11,794 nucleotides of DNA from contig CAYXXN010000091.1 of assembly GCA_964469055.1 (NCBI GenBank), positions 1 through 11,794 on the forward strand. Direction: 5' to 3'. The stretch comes from CAYXXN01 sp964469055. Its GTDB lineage: Bacteria > Acidobacteriota > Thermoanaerobaculia > Multivoradales > JAHEKO01. The position numbers and the translations under genes were made by a program. This document shows positions 1-8,889 of the stretch, piece by piece; position 1 is the stretch's first letter; each line of letters starts with the position of its first letter. The notes beneath the pieces were generated by a model. The model worked only from the letters and a program-made list of their open reading frames with translations, searched no databases and was not told the DNA's origin.

Positions 1-1
1 C

Positions 2-640
2 TTCGGGGTCGAGCTCCTGGACGGCCTCGGCACCGCCGAGATGTGGCACATCTTCCTCTCCAACCGCCCGGGGGAGGTGCGACCCGGCACCCTCGGCAAG
101 GCCGTCCCCGGGTTCGAGATCAAGGTCTGCGACCCGGAGGGTCGCGCGGTGCCCGACGGCGAGGTGGGGGAGCTGTGGGTCAAGGGCGACTCGCGGGCCA
201 TCGGCTACTGGCGACACCAGCGCCGCAGCGAGGCCGCCTTCCGCGGCGAGTGGTTCGTCGGCGGGGATCTGGTGCGACGCGACCCCGAGGGGTTCATTAC
301 CTACTGTGGCCGCGGCGACGACGTCCTGAAAGTGGCCGGCAAGTGGCTGGCGCCCCAGGAGGTCGAAAGCTGCCTGATGCGGCACCCGGCCGTGGCCGAG
401 TGCGCCGTCGTCGGGGTCGAGAACCAGGACGGCTTGACCAAGCCCTTCGCCTTCGTCGTGGCGCGGGAGTCGGCGATCGACCTCGACGCCGAGTTGAAAC
501 GCCACTGCCTCGAGCACCTCGAGGCCTACAAGCACCCGCGCCAGGTGATCCTCCTCCCCGCCTTCCCCCGTACTCATCTGGGGAAAGTCGACCGCGGCGC
601 CCTGCAGGCCATGGCTTTGGCCGCGCGAGACACAGAATGA
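2..640 (+). CDS. Benzoate-CoA ligase family aryl-CoA synthetase, C-terminal part (5' end outside window)
   Basis: Adenylate-forming ligase that would activate benzoate, 2-aminobenzoate or a similar aromatic acid with ATP and CoA. The frame is open to the left edge, so only about the last 212 residues are visible and the true start lies outside the window. It begins within the A5-like motif (DGLGTAEM), followed by HIFLSNRPGEVRPGT, which is characteristic of the benzoate-CoA ligase branch. The hinge and C-terminal lid follow (GRGDDVLKVAGKWLAPQEVE). The A10 lysine sits in PRTHLGKVDRG, codon at 584-586, so the catalytic lid looks intact. The stop overlaps the next start as ATGA, implying translational coupling to the thioredoxin-like gene. 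The exact acid cannot be read from this fragment. A 2-aminobenzoate-type substrate is inferred from the monooxygenase/reductase gene nearby; benzoate or hydroxybenzoate is possible. Confidence 0.88.
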   Translation, partial: FGVELLDGLGTAEMWHIFLSNRPGEVRPGTLGKAVPGFEIKVCDPEGRAVPDGEVGELWVKGDSRAIGYWRHQRRSEAAFRGEWFVGGDLVRRDPEGFITYCGRGDDVLKVAGKWLAPQEVESCLMRHPAVAECAVVGVENQDGLTKPFAFVVARESAIDLDAELKRHCLEHLEAYKHPRQVILLPAFPRTHLGKVDRGALQAMALAARDTE

Positions 641-1140
641 CCCGACGACTGGTCATCGTGCTGTGCGTCGCACTGGCCGCCGCCCCGGCGGGCGCCGAGG
701 TGATGGGCGCGCCACTCGATTTCGCTGCCACCGCGCTCGACGGCACGGCCGTCTCCGGGCGCTCTCTCGCCGGCCGCTGGGTGTTGCTCGATTTCTGGGG
801 CACCTGGTGCGCGCCCTGCGTCATCGCCCTGCCGCGGCTCGACCGGCTGCAGCGCGAGCGGGGGGACCGCCTCACGGTGCTCGGCCTCGCCTTCCAGTCC
901 GGCTCGGGCGACGAGGTGGCCGCCTTCCTCGACGAGGAGGGCGCGACCCACTACGTCTCCTGGCTCGGCGACGAGGCGATCCTCGACAAGTTCGGGATCC
1001 TCGCCTTCCCCAGCTACTACCTGATCGCCCCGGACGGGACCCTGGTCTTCGAGCAGATCGGCGAGCTGCCCGACATCGTCGAGCGGGTCGAGGCGGCGCT
1101 CGCCGCCGAGCCCGCCTTGCCGGCCGTGGCGCGCCCCTAG
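637..1140 (+). CDS. Exported TlpA/ResA-like thioredoxin-fold protein
   Basis: A 167-residue protein starting at the ATG that overlaps the upstream stop (ATGA). Residues 1-20 form a signal peptide (MTRR, then a hydrophobic run, ending AGA before EV). The mature part is a redoxin/TlpA-like domain: WGTWCAPC with the active-site pair C58-x-x-C61, and the cis-proline loop at P125 in FPSYYLI. It ends about 40 residues after that loop, the normal size for the family. It should act outside the cytoplasmic membrane as a thiol-disulfide reductase, for instance in cytochrome c maturation or general disulfide exchange. Coupling to a cytoplasmic aryl-CoA ligase is odd, since no shared job is evident. Its TAG stop overlaps the stop of the convergent mscL gene (shared CTAG), leaving no room for a terminator between them. 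Confidence 0.9.
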   Translation: MTRRLVIVLCVALAAAPAGAEVMGAPLDFAATALDGTAVSGRSLAGRWVLLDFWGTWCAPCVIALPRLDRLQRERGDRLTVLGLAFQSGSGDEVAAFLDEEGATHYVSWLGDEAILDKFGILAFPSYYLIAPDGTLVFEQIGELPDIVERVEAALAAEPALPAVARP

Positions 1141-1583
1141 AGCACCAGCTCGGAGGTGCAGTGCGGGCAGCGCGTCGCCTTGATCGGCACGCTCATCGCA
1201 CAGCGCGGACAGTCCTTCGTCGTCGGCGCGGCCGCCGGCTCGGACTTCTTCAGCGCGTTCATCGCGCGCACGACGAAGAACAGGGCCGAGGCGACGATCA
1301 GGAAACTGATCACGGAGTTGAGGAACAGCCCGTAGTTGATCGTCACCGCGCCGGCCTCTTGCGCGACTGCCACCGTGCTGTAGGGACCAGCCGGTGTCCC
1401 CTCGCGCACGACACAGAAGAGGTCCGCGAAGTCCACCCCGCCCATGAAGGCGCCGATGGGCGGCATCAGGACGTTGGTGACCAGACTGCTCACGATCGTG
1501 CCGAAGGCGCCGCCGATGACGATGCCGACAGCCATGTCGACGACGTTGCCCCGCAGTGCGAACTCCTTGAACTCTTTCAACAT
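1137..1583 (-). CDS. mscL: Large-conductance mechanosensitive channel MscL with C-terminal zinc ribbon
   Basis: A 148-residue inner-membrane channel that opens under high membrane tension to release solutes during osmotic downshock. The N-terminal amphipathic helix and TM1 (MLKEFKEFALRGNVVDMAVG, then IVIGGAFGTIVSSLV) are classic MscL, as is PPIGAFMGGVDF. TM2 is at about 82-106 (NYGLFLNSVISFLIVASALFFVV). The usual cytoplasmic helical bundle is replaced or extended by CPRC at 125-128 and CPHC at 139-142, a four-cysteine zinc-ribbon signature. The ATG is preceded by AAGGGG at a 7-base spacing, inside an 11-base gap after the thioesterase stop, so the two are probably cotranscribed. The stop overlaps that of the convergent thioredoxin-like gene. 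Channel identity is certain; metal binding is inferred from cysteine spacing. Confidence 0.96.
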   Translation of the reverse strand: MLKEFKEFALRGNVVDMAVGIVIGGAFGTIVSSLVTNVLMPPIGAFMGGVDFADLFCVVREGTPAGPYSTVAVAQEAGAVTINYGLFLNSVISFLIVASALFFVVRAMNALKKSEPAAAPTTKDCPRCAMSVPIKATRCPHCTSELVL

Positions 1584-1594
1584 GCCTCGTCCCC

Positions 1595-2047
1595 TTACGT
1601 GCGCAGTGGTTCCTGGTGCACCGCCTCCGCCCAGCGCTCGCGGTACCCCTCGAGGATCTCCCGCATCCAATCCGGAATCTCTTTTTTCTCGAAGCTGTCG
1701 AGGTCGATGTTGACGGTCACTACCCGGCCCTTCGCGTGGACCTCCGGGTGGCCGCGGCGCTGGACGGTGTAGAGCCAGGTCACCGAGGTGCGGCCCACGC
1801 GCTCGATGACGATGTCGATCTCGACCACGTCGCCGTAGCGCAGGGGCCGCTCGAAGTCGACCTCGAGGTGGACCGTCGGGTGCCCCAGCCGGTGCTCGTT
1901 CATGACCCGGGCGTAGTCGATGCCGACCACGTCGCGGAAGAACTGCTCCATGGCGACGTGGAAGTAGTGGATAAAGCGGGGGTAGTAGACGATCTGCGCC
2001 TGGTCGATGTCGCCGAACTGCACTTCGATCTGCGCTCGGTAGGGCAT
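1595..2047 (-). CDS. Hotdog-fold acyl-CoA thioesterase, 4-hydroxybenzoyl-CoA thioesterase/YbgC type
   Basis: A 150-residue cytoplasmic hotdog protein expected to hydrolyse an acyl- or aryl-CoA thioester. Residues 11-25 (FGDIDQAQIVYYPRF) match the family active-site segment, with D15 aligning to the catalytic aspartate of 4-hydroxybenzoyl-CoA thioesterase. The later strands (LEVDFERPLRYGDVVEIDIVIERVG, split here as one hotdog helix-strand unit) are also typical, and length is normal. The ATG has a strong GAGGAGG ribosome site 5 bases upstream. It lies 33 bases after the beta-helix gene and 11 bases before mscL. With an aryl-CoA ligase about 1 kb away and an aryl-CoA monooxygenase about 2.3 kb away, an aromatic or cyclohexenoyl-CoA substrate is plausible, but YbgC-like enzymes acting on short-chain or phospholipid-linked acyl groups look alike. 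Confidence 0.9.
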   Translation of the reverse strand: MPYRAQIEVQFGDIDQAQIVYYPRFIHYFHVAMEQFFRDVVGIDYARVMNEHRLGHPTVHLEVDFERPLRYGDVVEIDIVIERVGRTSVTWLYTVQRRGHPEVHAKGRVVTVNIDLDSFEKKEIPDWMREILEGYRERWAEAVHQEPLRT

Positions 2048-2080
2048 CCTCGCCTCCTCGGGGCGGGAGCATACCGGGCG

Positions 2081-3409
2081 TCAGTTCGGAACGGTCTGGT
2101 CCCAGGCGCCGGTCGTGCCGGACTCGAAGCCGTCGGCAAAGAGCTGGGCTCCGCTCTCGTAGCAGCCGATGTCGGAGGCCAAGCCCTGGGGGCGCGGGTT
2201 GCCCTCGAGGTCGACCGCGACTTCGGGCAACGTGATGCCGGCGTCGACGGCCGGGCTCGCGGCAGCGAGGTGGAAGTCGCCGCCCGCGGGGTCGACGAAG
2301 AGGACCGCAGGGGTCGAGAGGAACGAGTCCTGGTCGTACCCCAAGGCCTGCCACTGGCTGAAGGAGATCGTGCTTTGACCGCCGTCGACGGAGAAGCGAT
2401 CGACGAGCGCGTTGTTCTCGCTCTCGAACCCGGCCGGGTGGTCGTCCCAGAGCGAGATCGAGCCGCGGAAGCTGTGCTCGGTCCAGAAGACGTTGTTGTA
2501 GAGGCGGTTGCCCGTACAGCCCTCGGTCTCCATGTTGAGCGCCCAGCGGCCGTCGGCGGTCGTCAGCACCGTGTTGTGCGCCACCAGGTTGTCGCTCGAG
2601 CACTCGGCGCCGTCGATCTGGTAGAGGGAGATGCCGCTGGCGTGCTCGGCGAAGATCAGGTTGTTGAGCACTGCGGAGCCCGACACCCCGTCCATGTTGA
2701 TCCCCGAGCCGCCGCCCTCCCCGTTGTCGTGAACGATGTTCGCCTCGACCAGCGCCTCGGTGATCAAGCCGTCGCCGCCCTGCGACAGATCGCCGTTCAT
2801 GTGGATGCCGGCGGCGAAGTTGTCGTGCAGCCAGTTGCGGCGGATCGTCGGCCGGTCGCCGCTGTTGCTGTGGTAGATGCCGTGCTCGCCGTTGGCGAAA
2901 GACTCGTTGTCCTCGTAGAGGACGTCGGCGGCGAAGCCGTCGAAGATCCCGGTGAGAGCGCTCCCGTGCACGACGTTGCCGCGCACGGTGATGTGGTGGA
3001 CGTTGCGCGAGTCGACGCCGTACTTGGGGCTGCCGGCGATCTCGAAGCCCTCGATCACCCACCAGGCGACGACCAGGGGATCCTCCCAGGTCTCGATCTC
3101 GAGGATGCTGTCGTGCTGGTTGCCCGGACCCGGCGCGTCGAGGAGCACGGCCTCCCCCGGCGCCACCATCAACGTGATCGGCTGCCCCGCGGCGCCCGAG
3201 GCCTCGATTCGCGCCCCGACGTAGGTCCCGGCGTGCACCAGGATGCGGTCGCCGGCGCCCACGTTCTCCACCGCGTGCTGGATCGTCCGCCAGGGCTGCC
3301 CCGACGTGCCGGGGTTCCCGTCGCTGCCGTCGAGGGCCACGTGGTAGTCCGTAGCCGAGGCCGCGGCGGCGGCCAAGCCCAGCCCCACCCCCAGGAGGCT
3401 TCCTCTCAC
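2081..3409 (-). CDS. Secreted right-handed beta-helix protein with choice-of-anchor-Q-like end and FESG tail
   Basis: A 442-residue exported protein. A signal peptide (MRGSLLGVGLGLAAAAASAT) follows a GTG start. Residues 21-65 (DGNPGTSGQPWRTIQHAV, then a GTY turn) are the usual entry to DUF1565/Nos-like beta helices. About 115-330 shows repeated rungs with N-x-V/I and G-I turns (VRGNVVHGSALTGI, VEANIVHDNG, VLNNLIF, VAHNTVL, LYNNVFW). Residues 385-418 (SPAVDAG, DLEGNPRP, DIGCYE) resemble the choice-of-anchor Q region. It ends at 424-442 with FADGFESGTTGAWDQTV, a tail that could be a sorting or surface-attachment signal. No catalytic residues of polysaccharide lyases can be assigned, so enzyme activity is unproven. 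The start has no ribosome site but a promoter-like box 10 bases upstream, suggesting a leaderless message. Confidence 0.9.
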   Translation of the reverse strand: MRGSLLGVGLGLAAAAASATDYHVALDGSDGNPGTSGQPWRTIQHAVENVGAGDRILVHAGTYVGARIEASGAAGQPITLMVAPGEAVLLDAPGPGNQHDSILEIETWEDPLVVAWWVIEGFEIAGSPKYGVDSRNVHHITVRGNVVHGSALTGIFDGFAADVLYEDNESFANGEHGIYHSNSGDRPTIRRNWLHDNFAAGIHMNGDLSQGGDGLITEALVEANIVHDNGEGGGSGINMDGVSGSAVLNNLIFAEHASGISLYQIDGAECSSDNLVAHNTVLTTADGRWALNMETEGCTGNRLYNNVFWTEHSFRGSISLWDDHPAGFESENNALVDRFSVDGGQSTISFSQWQALGYDQDSFLSTPAVLFVDPAGGDFHLAAASPAVDAGITLPEVAVDLEGNPRPQGLASDIGCYESGAQLFADGFESGTTGAWDQTVPN

Positions 3410-3419
3410 GGTACGCCGA

Positions 3420-3449
3420 AATATAGGCGCCTGCCGGTCCTCGCCGCAA
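3420..3449 (-). promoter_or_regulatory. Candidate promoter of the beta-helix gene (leaderless type)
   Basis: On the minus strand TTGCGG (3444-3449) is followed after 18 bases by TATATT (3420-3425), and the GTG start comes 10 bases later at 3409. No purine-rich ribosome site lies between, so transcription would start within a few bases of the start codon. The -10 box is convincing in such GC-rich DNA; the -35 box matches only the TTG. Confidence 0.5.
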
Positions 3450-3477
3450 GGGAGCCCAGCACCGTCACCCTGGGGCG

Positions 3478-3483
3478 TAGAAT
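3478..3483 (+). promoter_or_regulatory. Candidate -10 box of the HD-GYP gene
   Basis: TAGAAT matches five of six positions of the consensus and lies 9 bases before the TTG proposed as the HD-GYP start. No good -35 hexamer is seen 16-18 bases upstream (around CCCAGC), so support is weak. It would make the transcript nearly leaderless and would lie back-to-back with the beta-helix promoter. Confidence 0.3.
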
Positions 3484-3492
3484 GCCGAGAGC

Positions 3493-4299
3493 TTGTTCTC
3501 GAGAAGTCGTCGCACCTTGCTCGAGCGCTTGGTCGAGGAGCGCACCCGCTCGCTGGTCGAGGCCCAGGAGACGACCCGCCAGAGCTTGCTCCGCCTCCAG
3601 GCGAGCGAAGCCGAGCTGCGGCGCCTGAACGACAACCTGGAGCAGCTCGTCCTCGAGCGCACTGTCGAGCTGCGCGAGGCTCGCGATGTCGCCATCTTCA
3701 CTTTGGCCAAGCTCGCCGAGCTGCGCGATGGCACCACCGGCCGCCACCTCGAGCGCATCGCCTCCTTCAGCCAGCACCTGGCCGCCGCCCTGCGGGAGCG
3801 CGGCGAGAACGGCATCGGCGAGGATTTCGTCGAGCAGATCTACCGCTCGAGTCCGCTGCACGACATCGGCAAGGTGGCGATCCCCGACGCCATCCTGCGC
3901 AAGCCGACCACCTTGAACGCCGAGGAGGAGCGGCTCATGCGTCTCCACACGACGATCGGCGGCGACGTGCTCTCGACGGTGATCGAGCGCCACGGCGGGC
4001 GCAGCCTTCTCCACATGGCCATGGAGATCGCCTACAGCCACCACGAGCGCTGGGACGGCGGCGGCTACCCGCGGGGCCTGGCGGGCACCGAGATCCCGCT
4101 GCCGGCGCGGATCGTCGCCGTCGTCGACGCCTACGACGCGATCATCAGCCCGCGTCCCTATAAGCCCCGCCTCTCCCACGACGAGGCGGTGCGGCGCATC
4201 GCCGACGAGCGTGGCAGCCACTTCGATCCCCGGCTCGTCGACGCCTTCCTCGGCGTCGCCCCCGACTTCCAGCGCATCAGCTCGGTCCTCCGCGGCTAG
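3493..4299 (+). CDS. HD-GYP domain cyclic-di-GMP phosphodiesterase with only a coiled coil in front
   Basis: A protein of up to 268 residues. Residues 8-65 are a charged coiled coil containing two similar units (LERLVEERTRSLVEA and LEQLVLERTVELREA), the linker usually found after a receiver or sensor domain. The HD-GYP domain spans about 66-265: H85, the HD pair H123-D124 in LHDIGK, H152, HHE at 183-185, GGGYP at 189-193, and DAYDAI with D212. All metal-ligand motifs needed for c-di-GMP hydrolysis to pGpG/GMP appear present, so the protein is probably active and cytoplasmic. An in-frame TAG at 3478-3480 forbids a longer N-terminus, and no ATG or GTG lies before the coiled coil. TTG at 3493 is the best start, without a clear ribosome site. 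Either this is a sensorless enzyme or it has lost its front domain. Its stop converges on the monooxygenase stop with an 18-base gap. Confidence 0.85.
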   Translation: MFSRSRRTLLERLVEERTRSLVEAQETTRQSLLRLQASEAELRRLNDNLEQLVLERTVELREARDVAIFTLAKLAELRDGTTGRHLERIASFSQHLAAALRERGENGIGEDFVEQIYRSSPLHDIGKVAIPDAILRKPTTLNAEEERLMRLHTTIGGDVLSTVIERHGGRSLLHMAMEIAYSHHERWDGGGYPRGLAGTEIPLPARIVAVVDAYDAIISPRPYKPRLSHDEAVRRIADERGSHFDPRLVDAFLGVAPDFQRISSVLRG

Positions 4300-4317
4300 C
4301 GCTACCTCCGGCGGGGG

Positions 4318-6576
4318 TCAGTGCCGCCGCGGCCGCGGCCTGGCCAGCTCGTACTGCGCCGGCCACGCCTGGTCCCACAGCTCGTAGCGCTCGGCGGCGT
4401 GGAGGGTCAAGTACGGGTCCTTGAGATGCGCCCGCGCCATCACCGCGAGGTCGGCGCGGCCGGCCGCGACGACCGTGTTGGCGTGGTCGGCGCCGAAGAG
4501 GCCGCCCACCGTCGCCACCGGGATTCCCGCCTCGAACCGGATCTGCTCCGCGAAGGGCACCTGGTACATGCGGCCGTAGGCGACGGGCGAGTCGGGCACG
4601 TTGCCGGCCGAGGAGACGTCGATCGCGTCGCAGCCCTCCGCCGCCAGCGCCCGCGCCAGCACTACCGCGTCGTCCGGCGTCATGCCGCTCCCGTCCGCCA
4701 TCCAGTCGGACGCCGAGACGCGGACCAGGATCGGCCGCTCCGCGGGCCAAGCCGCACGCACCGCCGCGAACAGCTCGAGGGGGAAGCGCATCCGGCGCTC
4801 GAGGCTGCCGCCATAGAGATCCGCGCGCCGGTTGGTCAGCGGCGAGAGGAAGCTCGACAAGAGATAGCCGTGGGCGAAGTGCAGCTCGAGGAGATCGAAG
4901 CCCGCCTCGAGAGCCAGTCGCGCAGCGCGCACGAAGGCGACGACGACCCGGTCCATGTCGGCGCGGTCCATCTCCTTCGGCGCCGGCCAGTGCGGTCGGA
5001 AAGGCAGCGCCGAGGGCGCCAGCGTCTCCCAGGCGCCCTCGGCGGGGGTGAGCGGCTCGTCCTCGCCCTGCCACGGGTGGCGCACCGAGCCCTTGCGGCC
5101 GGCGTGGGCGAGCTGGATGCCGATCCTCGCCGCCGAGCGCTGATGCACGAAGTCGACGATCCGCCGCCAGGCCGCGGCGTGCTCGCCCGTCCACAGGCCG
5201 GTGCAGTCGTGGGTGATCCGCCCCTCCGGCTCGACGTCCGTCATCTCGGTCATCACCAGCCCGGCCCCGCCGATCGCCCGGCTCCCCAGGTGGACGAGGT
5301 GCCAGTCGACGACCGTCCCCTCGACGGCCGAGTACTGGCACATCGGGCTCACCACGACGCGGTTGGAAAGCTCGACCCCGCGCAAGGCGAGCGGCGTGAA
5401 GATCGGCGGCGGCGCCGGGTTGCCGGCCGACGCCCGGCCCGCCAGGGCCGCGAAATCGCGATCGACGGCCGCCACCAGCTCCGGGTCGCGCTCCTTCAGA
5501 TTGTCGTAGGTGATGCGATGCGAGCGCGTGAGCAGGTTGAAGGTGAACTGCAGGGGATTCTGGTCGAGGTAGCGCGCCGAGTTCTCGAACCACTCGAGGC
5601 TGGTCTGCGCCGCCCGCTGGAAGCGGGCGATCTCGGGGCGCCGCTCCTCCTCGTAGGCGGCGAGCACCCGCGGCAGGTCGCCGAGCCCGAAGCGCTCGCA
5701 GGCGCCGGCCAAGGCGATCGCGTCCTCCATCGCCAGCTTGGTCCCCGAGCCGATCGAGAAGTGCGCGGTGTGGGCGGCGTCGCCCAGGAGGACGACGTTG
5801 CCGTCCACCCAGCGCTCGCAGGTCACGGTCGGGAAAGCGCGCCACAGCGAGCGGTTGGAGAGCAGGCGCGCGCCGTCCAGGTAGGGCGCGAACAGCTCCT
5901 CGCAGAAAGCGATCGTGTCGGCCTCGCTCGCCCTCTCGAGCCCCGCCCGGCGCCACACCTCCTCGCGGCACTCGACGATCCAGGTCGCCAGTTCCCCGTC
6001 GAACGGATAGGCGTGCACCTGGAACAGCCCGTGGGGGCTCTCGTGGAAGATGAAGGTGAAGGCTCCGAGCGGTCGGTCGGTGCCCAGCCAGCAGAACTTG
6101 CAGCGCCGCCAGTCGAGCCGCGCCCCGAACCGCTCGGCGCGCGCTTGGCGGACGAAGCTGTTGGCGCCGTCGGCGGCGACCACGAGGTCGGCGTCGGCCA
6201 GGGCGTCGAGCGAGGCGACCTCGCGCTCGAACTCGAGCGCCACCCCGACCTCCCGGCAGCGCTCGTGGAGCAGCAGAAGCAGGCGCTGGCGGGAGAGCGC
6301 AGCGAAGCCGTGCCCTGTCGAGCGCACGCACTCGCCCTTGACGTAGGTCTCGATGGTGCGCCAGTGGCGGAAGCTCGCCGTGATCGCCCGGTAGCTCGGC
6401 GCGTCGGCGAGCTCGAAGTTGCCGAGGGTCTCGTCGGAGAAGACGACCCCCCAGCCGAAGGTGTCGTCGGCGCGGTTGCGCTCGACGACCGAGACCTCCG
6501 CTTGCGGGTAGGCCTTCTTCACCAGTAGGGCGAAGTAGAGCCCCGCCGGCCCGCCGCCCAGACAGACGATCCTCAT
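4318..6576 (-). CDS. Anthraniloyl-CoA-type FAD monooxygenase fused to Old Yellow Enzyme reductase
   Basis: A 752-residue two-domain flavoenzyme. The N-terminal half (1 to about 375) is a group A FAD monooxygenase of the salicylyl-CoA 5-hydroxylase branch. It has GGGPAG at 7-12 in the Rossmann dinucleotide site, ADGANS at 135-140, and GDAAHTAHFSIGSG at 265-278 for FAD ribityl binding. The C-terminal half (about 392-752) is an FMN Old Yellow Enzyme domain: NRVVVSPMCQYSA, QLAHAGRKGS at 488-497, HFAHGYLLSSFLSP from 566 with a candidate proton donor Y571, and LYGGSLERR. This architecture is that of 2-aminobenzoyl-CoA monooxygenase/reductase, known from aerobic anthranilate breakdown in Azoarcus, which oxygenates and then dearomatises the ring using O2 and NAD(P)H. 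Databases often call such fusions bifunctional salicylyl-CoA 5-hydroxylase/oxidoreductase. The ATG overlaps the methyltransferase stop (ATGA), making this the last gene of a coupled operon. Substrate assignment remains inference. Confidence 0.92.
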   Translation of the reverse strand: MRIVCLGGGPAGLYFALLVKKAYPQAEVSVVERNRADDTFGWGVVFSDETLGNFELADAPSYRAITASFRHWRTIETYVKGECVRSTGHGFAALSRQRLLLLLHERCREVGVALEFEREVASLDALADADLVVAADGANSFVRQARAERFGARLDWRRCKFCWLGTDRPLGAFTFIFHESPHGLFQVHAYPFDGELATWIVECREEVWRRAGLERASEADTIAFCEELFAPYLDGARLLSNRSLWRAFPTVTCERWVDGNVVLLGDAAHTAHFSIGSGTKLAMEDAIALAGACERFGLGDLPRVLAAYEEERRPEIARFQRAAQTSLEWFENSARYLDQNPLQFTFNLLTRSHRITYDNLKERDPELVAAVDRDFAALAGRASAGNPAPPPIFTPLALRGVELSNRVVVSPMCQYSAVEGTVVDWHLVHLGSRAIGGAGLVMTEMTDVEPEGRITHDCTGLWTGEHAAAWRRIVDFVHQRSAARIGIQLAHAGRKGSVRHPWQGEDEPLTPAEGAWETLAPSALPFRPHWPAPKEMDRADMDRVVVAFVRAARLALEAGFDLLELHFAHGYLLSSFLSPLTNRRADLYGGSLERRMRFPLELFAAVRAAWPAERPILVRVSASDWMADGSGMTPDDAVVLARALAAEGCDAIDVSSAGNVPDSPVAYGRMYQVPFAEQIRFEAGIPVATVGGLFGADHANTVVAAGRADLAVMARAHLKDPYLTLHAAERYELWDQAWPAQYELARPRPRRH

Positions 6577-7405
6577 CGAGCGCCCTTGACGAGGGCCCGG
6601 ATCCCTTGGGTCCGCGGGCTCACCACCAACAGCTCGAGTGGGCGATCCTTGGCCAGGACGCGCGGGATGGCGAGACGCTCGCGCGCCACCGCGTCGAGCG
6701 CCGCGAACTCCGCGAAGGCGCGGTGGATGGTGAAGACGCCGATCCCGTCCGATCCCAGGAGTGGCCGGATCTCGTCCCAGAAGTCCTCGAGCCGCCAGTG
6801 GAAGCCCACGCCGTAGAAGGAATAGATGAGATCGTAGGGTCCGGGCAATCCGGCGAGCCGCCCGCCGCTCGCCGCCGCGTCGACGATCTCGGCCTGCGTG
6901 ATCCCGTTGTAGTCGAGCACGGCCCGGAGCGCCGCGAAGTCACCGCAAAAGGAGTCGGCGGCACGCGGCGCGGAGAGGGGGTACTTGCGCCGCGGCCCCT
7001 CGCCCTCGAAGAGGTCGAAGGGCACCTCTTCCCACCCGAGCTTCTTTTTCAAGAAGACGACAGAGCGCCCGAGCCCAGGCCCGAGCTCGAGCACCCGGCG
7101 GGGCCGGGGCAGGCTCTCGAGGAGCGGCCCGATCGCCTGCCACTCCGCCCATGAGGAGCCGTTCTGCGACAGCTCCCACACTCGCCGCGAGCGCTCGTCG
7201 GTTTCGAGGTGGAACTGCGGTGTGATGGCGCCGATCGCCCGCACCAGCTCCGGTGTCAACGGTGGGGCTTGGAAGAGGAGCTCGCGTTGCGCGAGGTCTG
7301 CGGCGAGCTGGGCGTGCGAGGGTCGCCGGCGCAGGCGCTTCGTCAGCTCGCCGCGCAGCCCGCGCAGCGCCCGCAGGGGGCTCCAGCCGAGGGCCGCCGC
7401 GTCCC

Positions 7406-7409
<4 letters not shown>
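6573..7409 (-). CDS. Class I SAM-dependent methyltransferase, GTG start, between two flavoenzymes
   Basis: A 278-residue protein. No ATG fits: the GTG at 7409 overlaps the upstream OYE gene's stop (GTGA), and the stop overlaps the next start (ATGA), so the start is set by coupling. Residues 104-115 (RRVLELGPGLGR) are the glycine-rich SAM motif I, with E108, G110, G112 and G114. FDLFEGEGP (131-139) fits the region after motif I, and YDLIYSFYGVGFHW (192-205) fits motif IV. IGVFTIH (223-229) looks like the strand after motif V. The preceding WELSQNGSSWAEW (78-90) recalls O-methyltransferases of the putative sugar type, but this is a weak likeness. About 100 residues precede the SAM domain, with a basic patch at 23-31. 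No signal peptide. Its acceptor is unknown; a methyltransferase is not part of the known anthraniloyl-CoA route. Confidence 0.8.
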
Positions 7410-8854
<1,445 letters not shown>

Positions 8855-8862
8855 GCGCCGGG

Positions 8863-8868
8863 AGTATA
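8863..8868 (-). promoter_or_regulatory. Candidate -10 box of the OYE-methyltransferase-monooxygenase operon
   Basis: On the minus strand TATACT matches five of six consensus positions and ends 8 bases before the ATG at 8854. Transcription would start at about 8856, giving a practically leaderless message, which fits the lack of a ribosome site. The hexamer 17 bases upstream (CCTCCA) is not a recognisable -35 box, so an activator may be needed. Confidence 0.5.
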
Positions 8869-8889
8869 CGCAGCGCCCCGGCCGGTGGA

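Noticed and set aside
2048..2080. TATGCT-like box before the thioesterase gene as an internal promoter
   Set aside because: Only four of six positions match and no -35 box is found. Read-through from the beta-helix gene is as likely.
1137..3449. A 770-codon open frame on the minus strand running from 3449 into mscL
   Set aside because: Only the last 148 codons (mscL) are real. The remainder is arginine- and proline-rich translation of the beta-helix and thioesterase genes in the wrong frame, a product of high GC.
1616..3628. A 670-codon frame on the plus strand
   Set aside because: It lies antisense to the beta-helix and thioesterase genes, has valine/alanine/aspartate-rich composition and no domain; it is a GC-driven shadow.
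4300..4317. Terminator between the convergent HD-GYP and monooxygenase genes
   Set aside because: The 18-base gap has no stem-loop with a T-run; termination, if any, would be Rho-dependent or lie within coding sequence.
4321..6528. A 735-codon frame on the plus strand opposite the monooxygenase fusion
   Set aside because: It is antisense to a protein with clear FAD and OYE motifs and has only low-complexity arginine/glycine/valine content.
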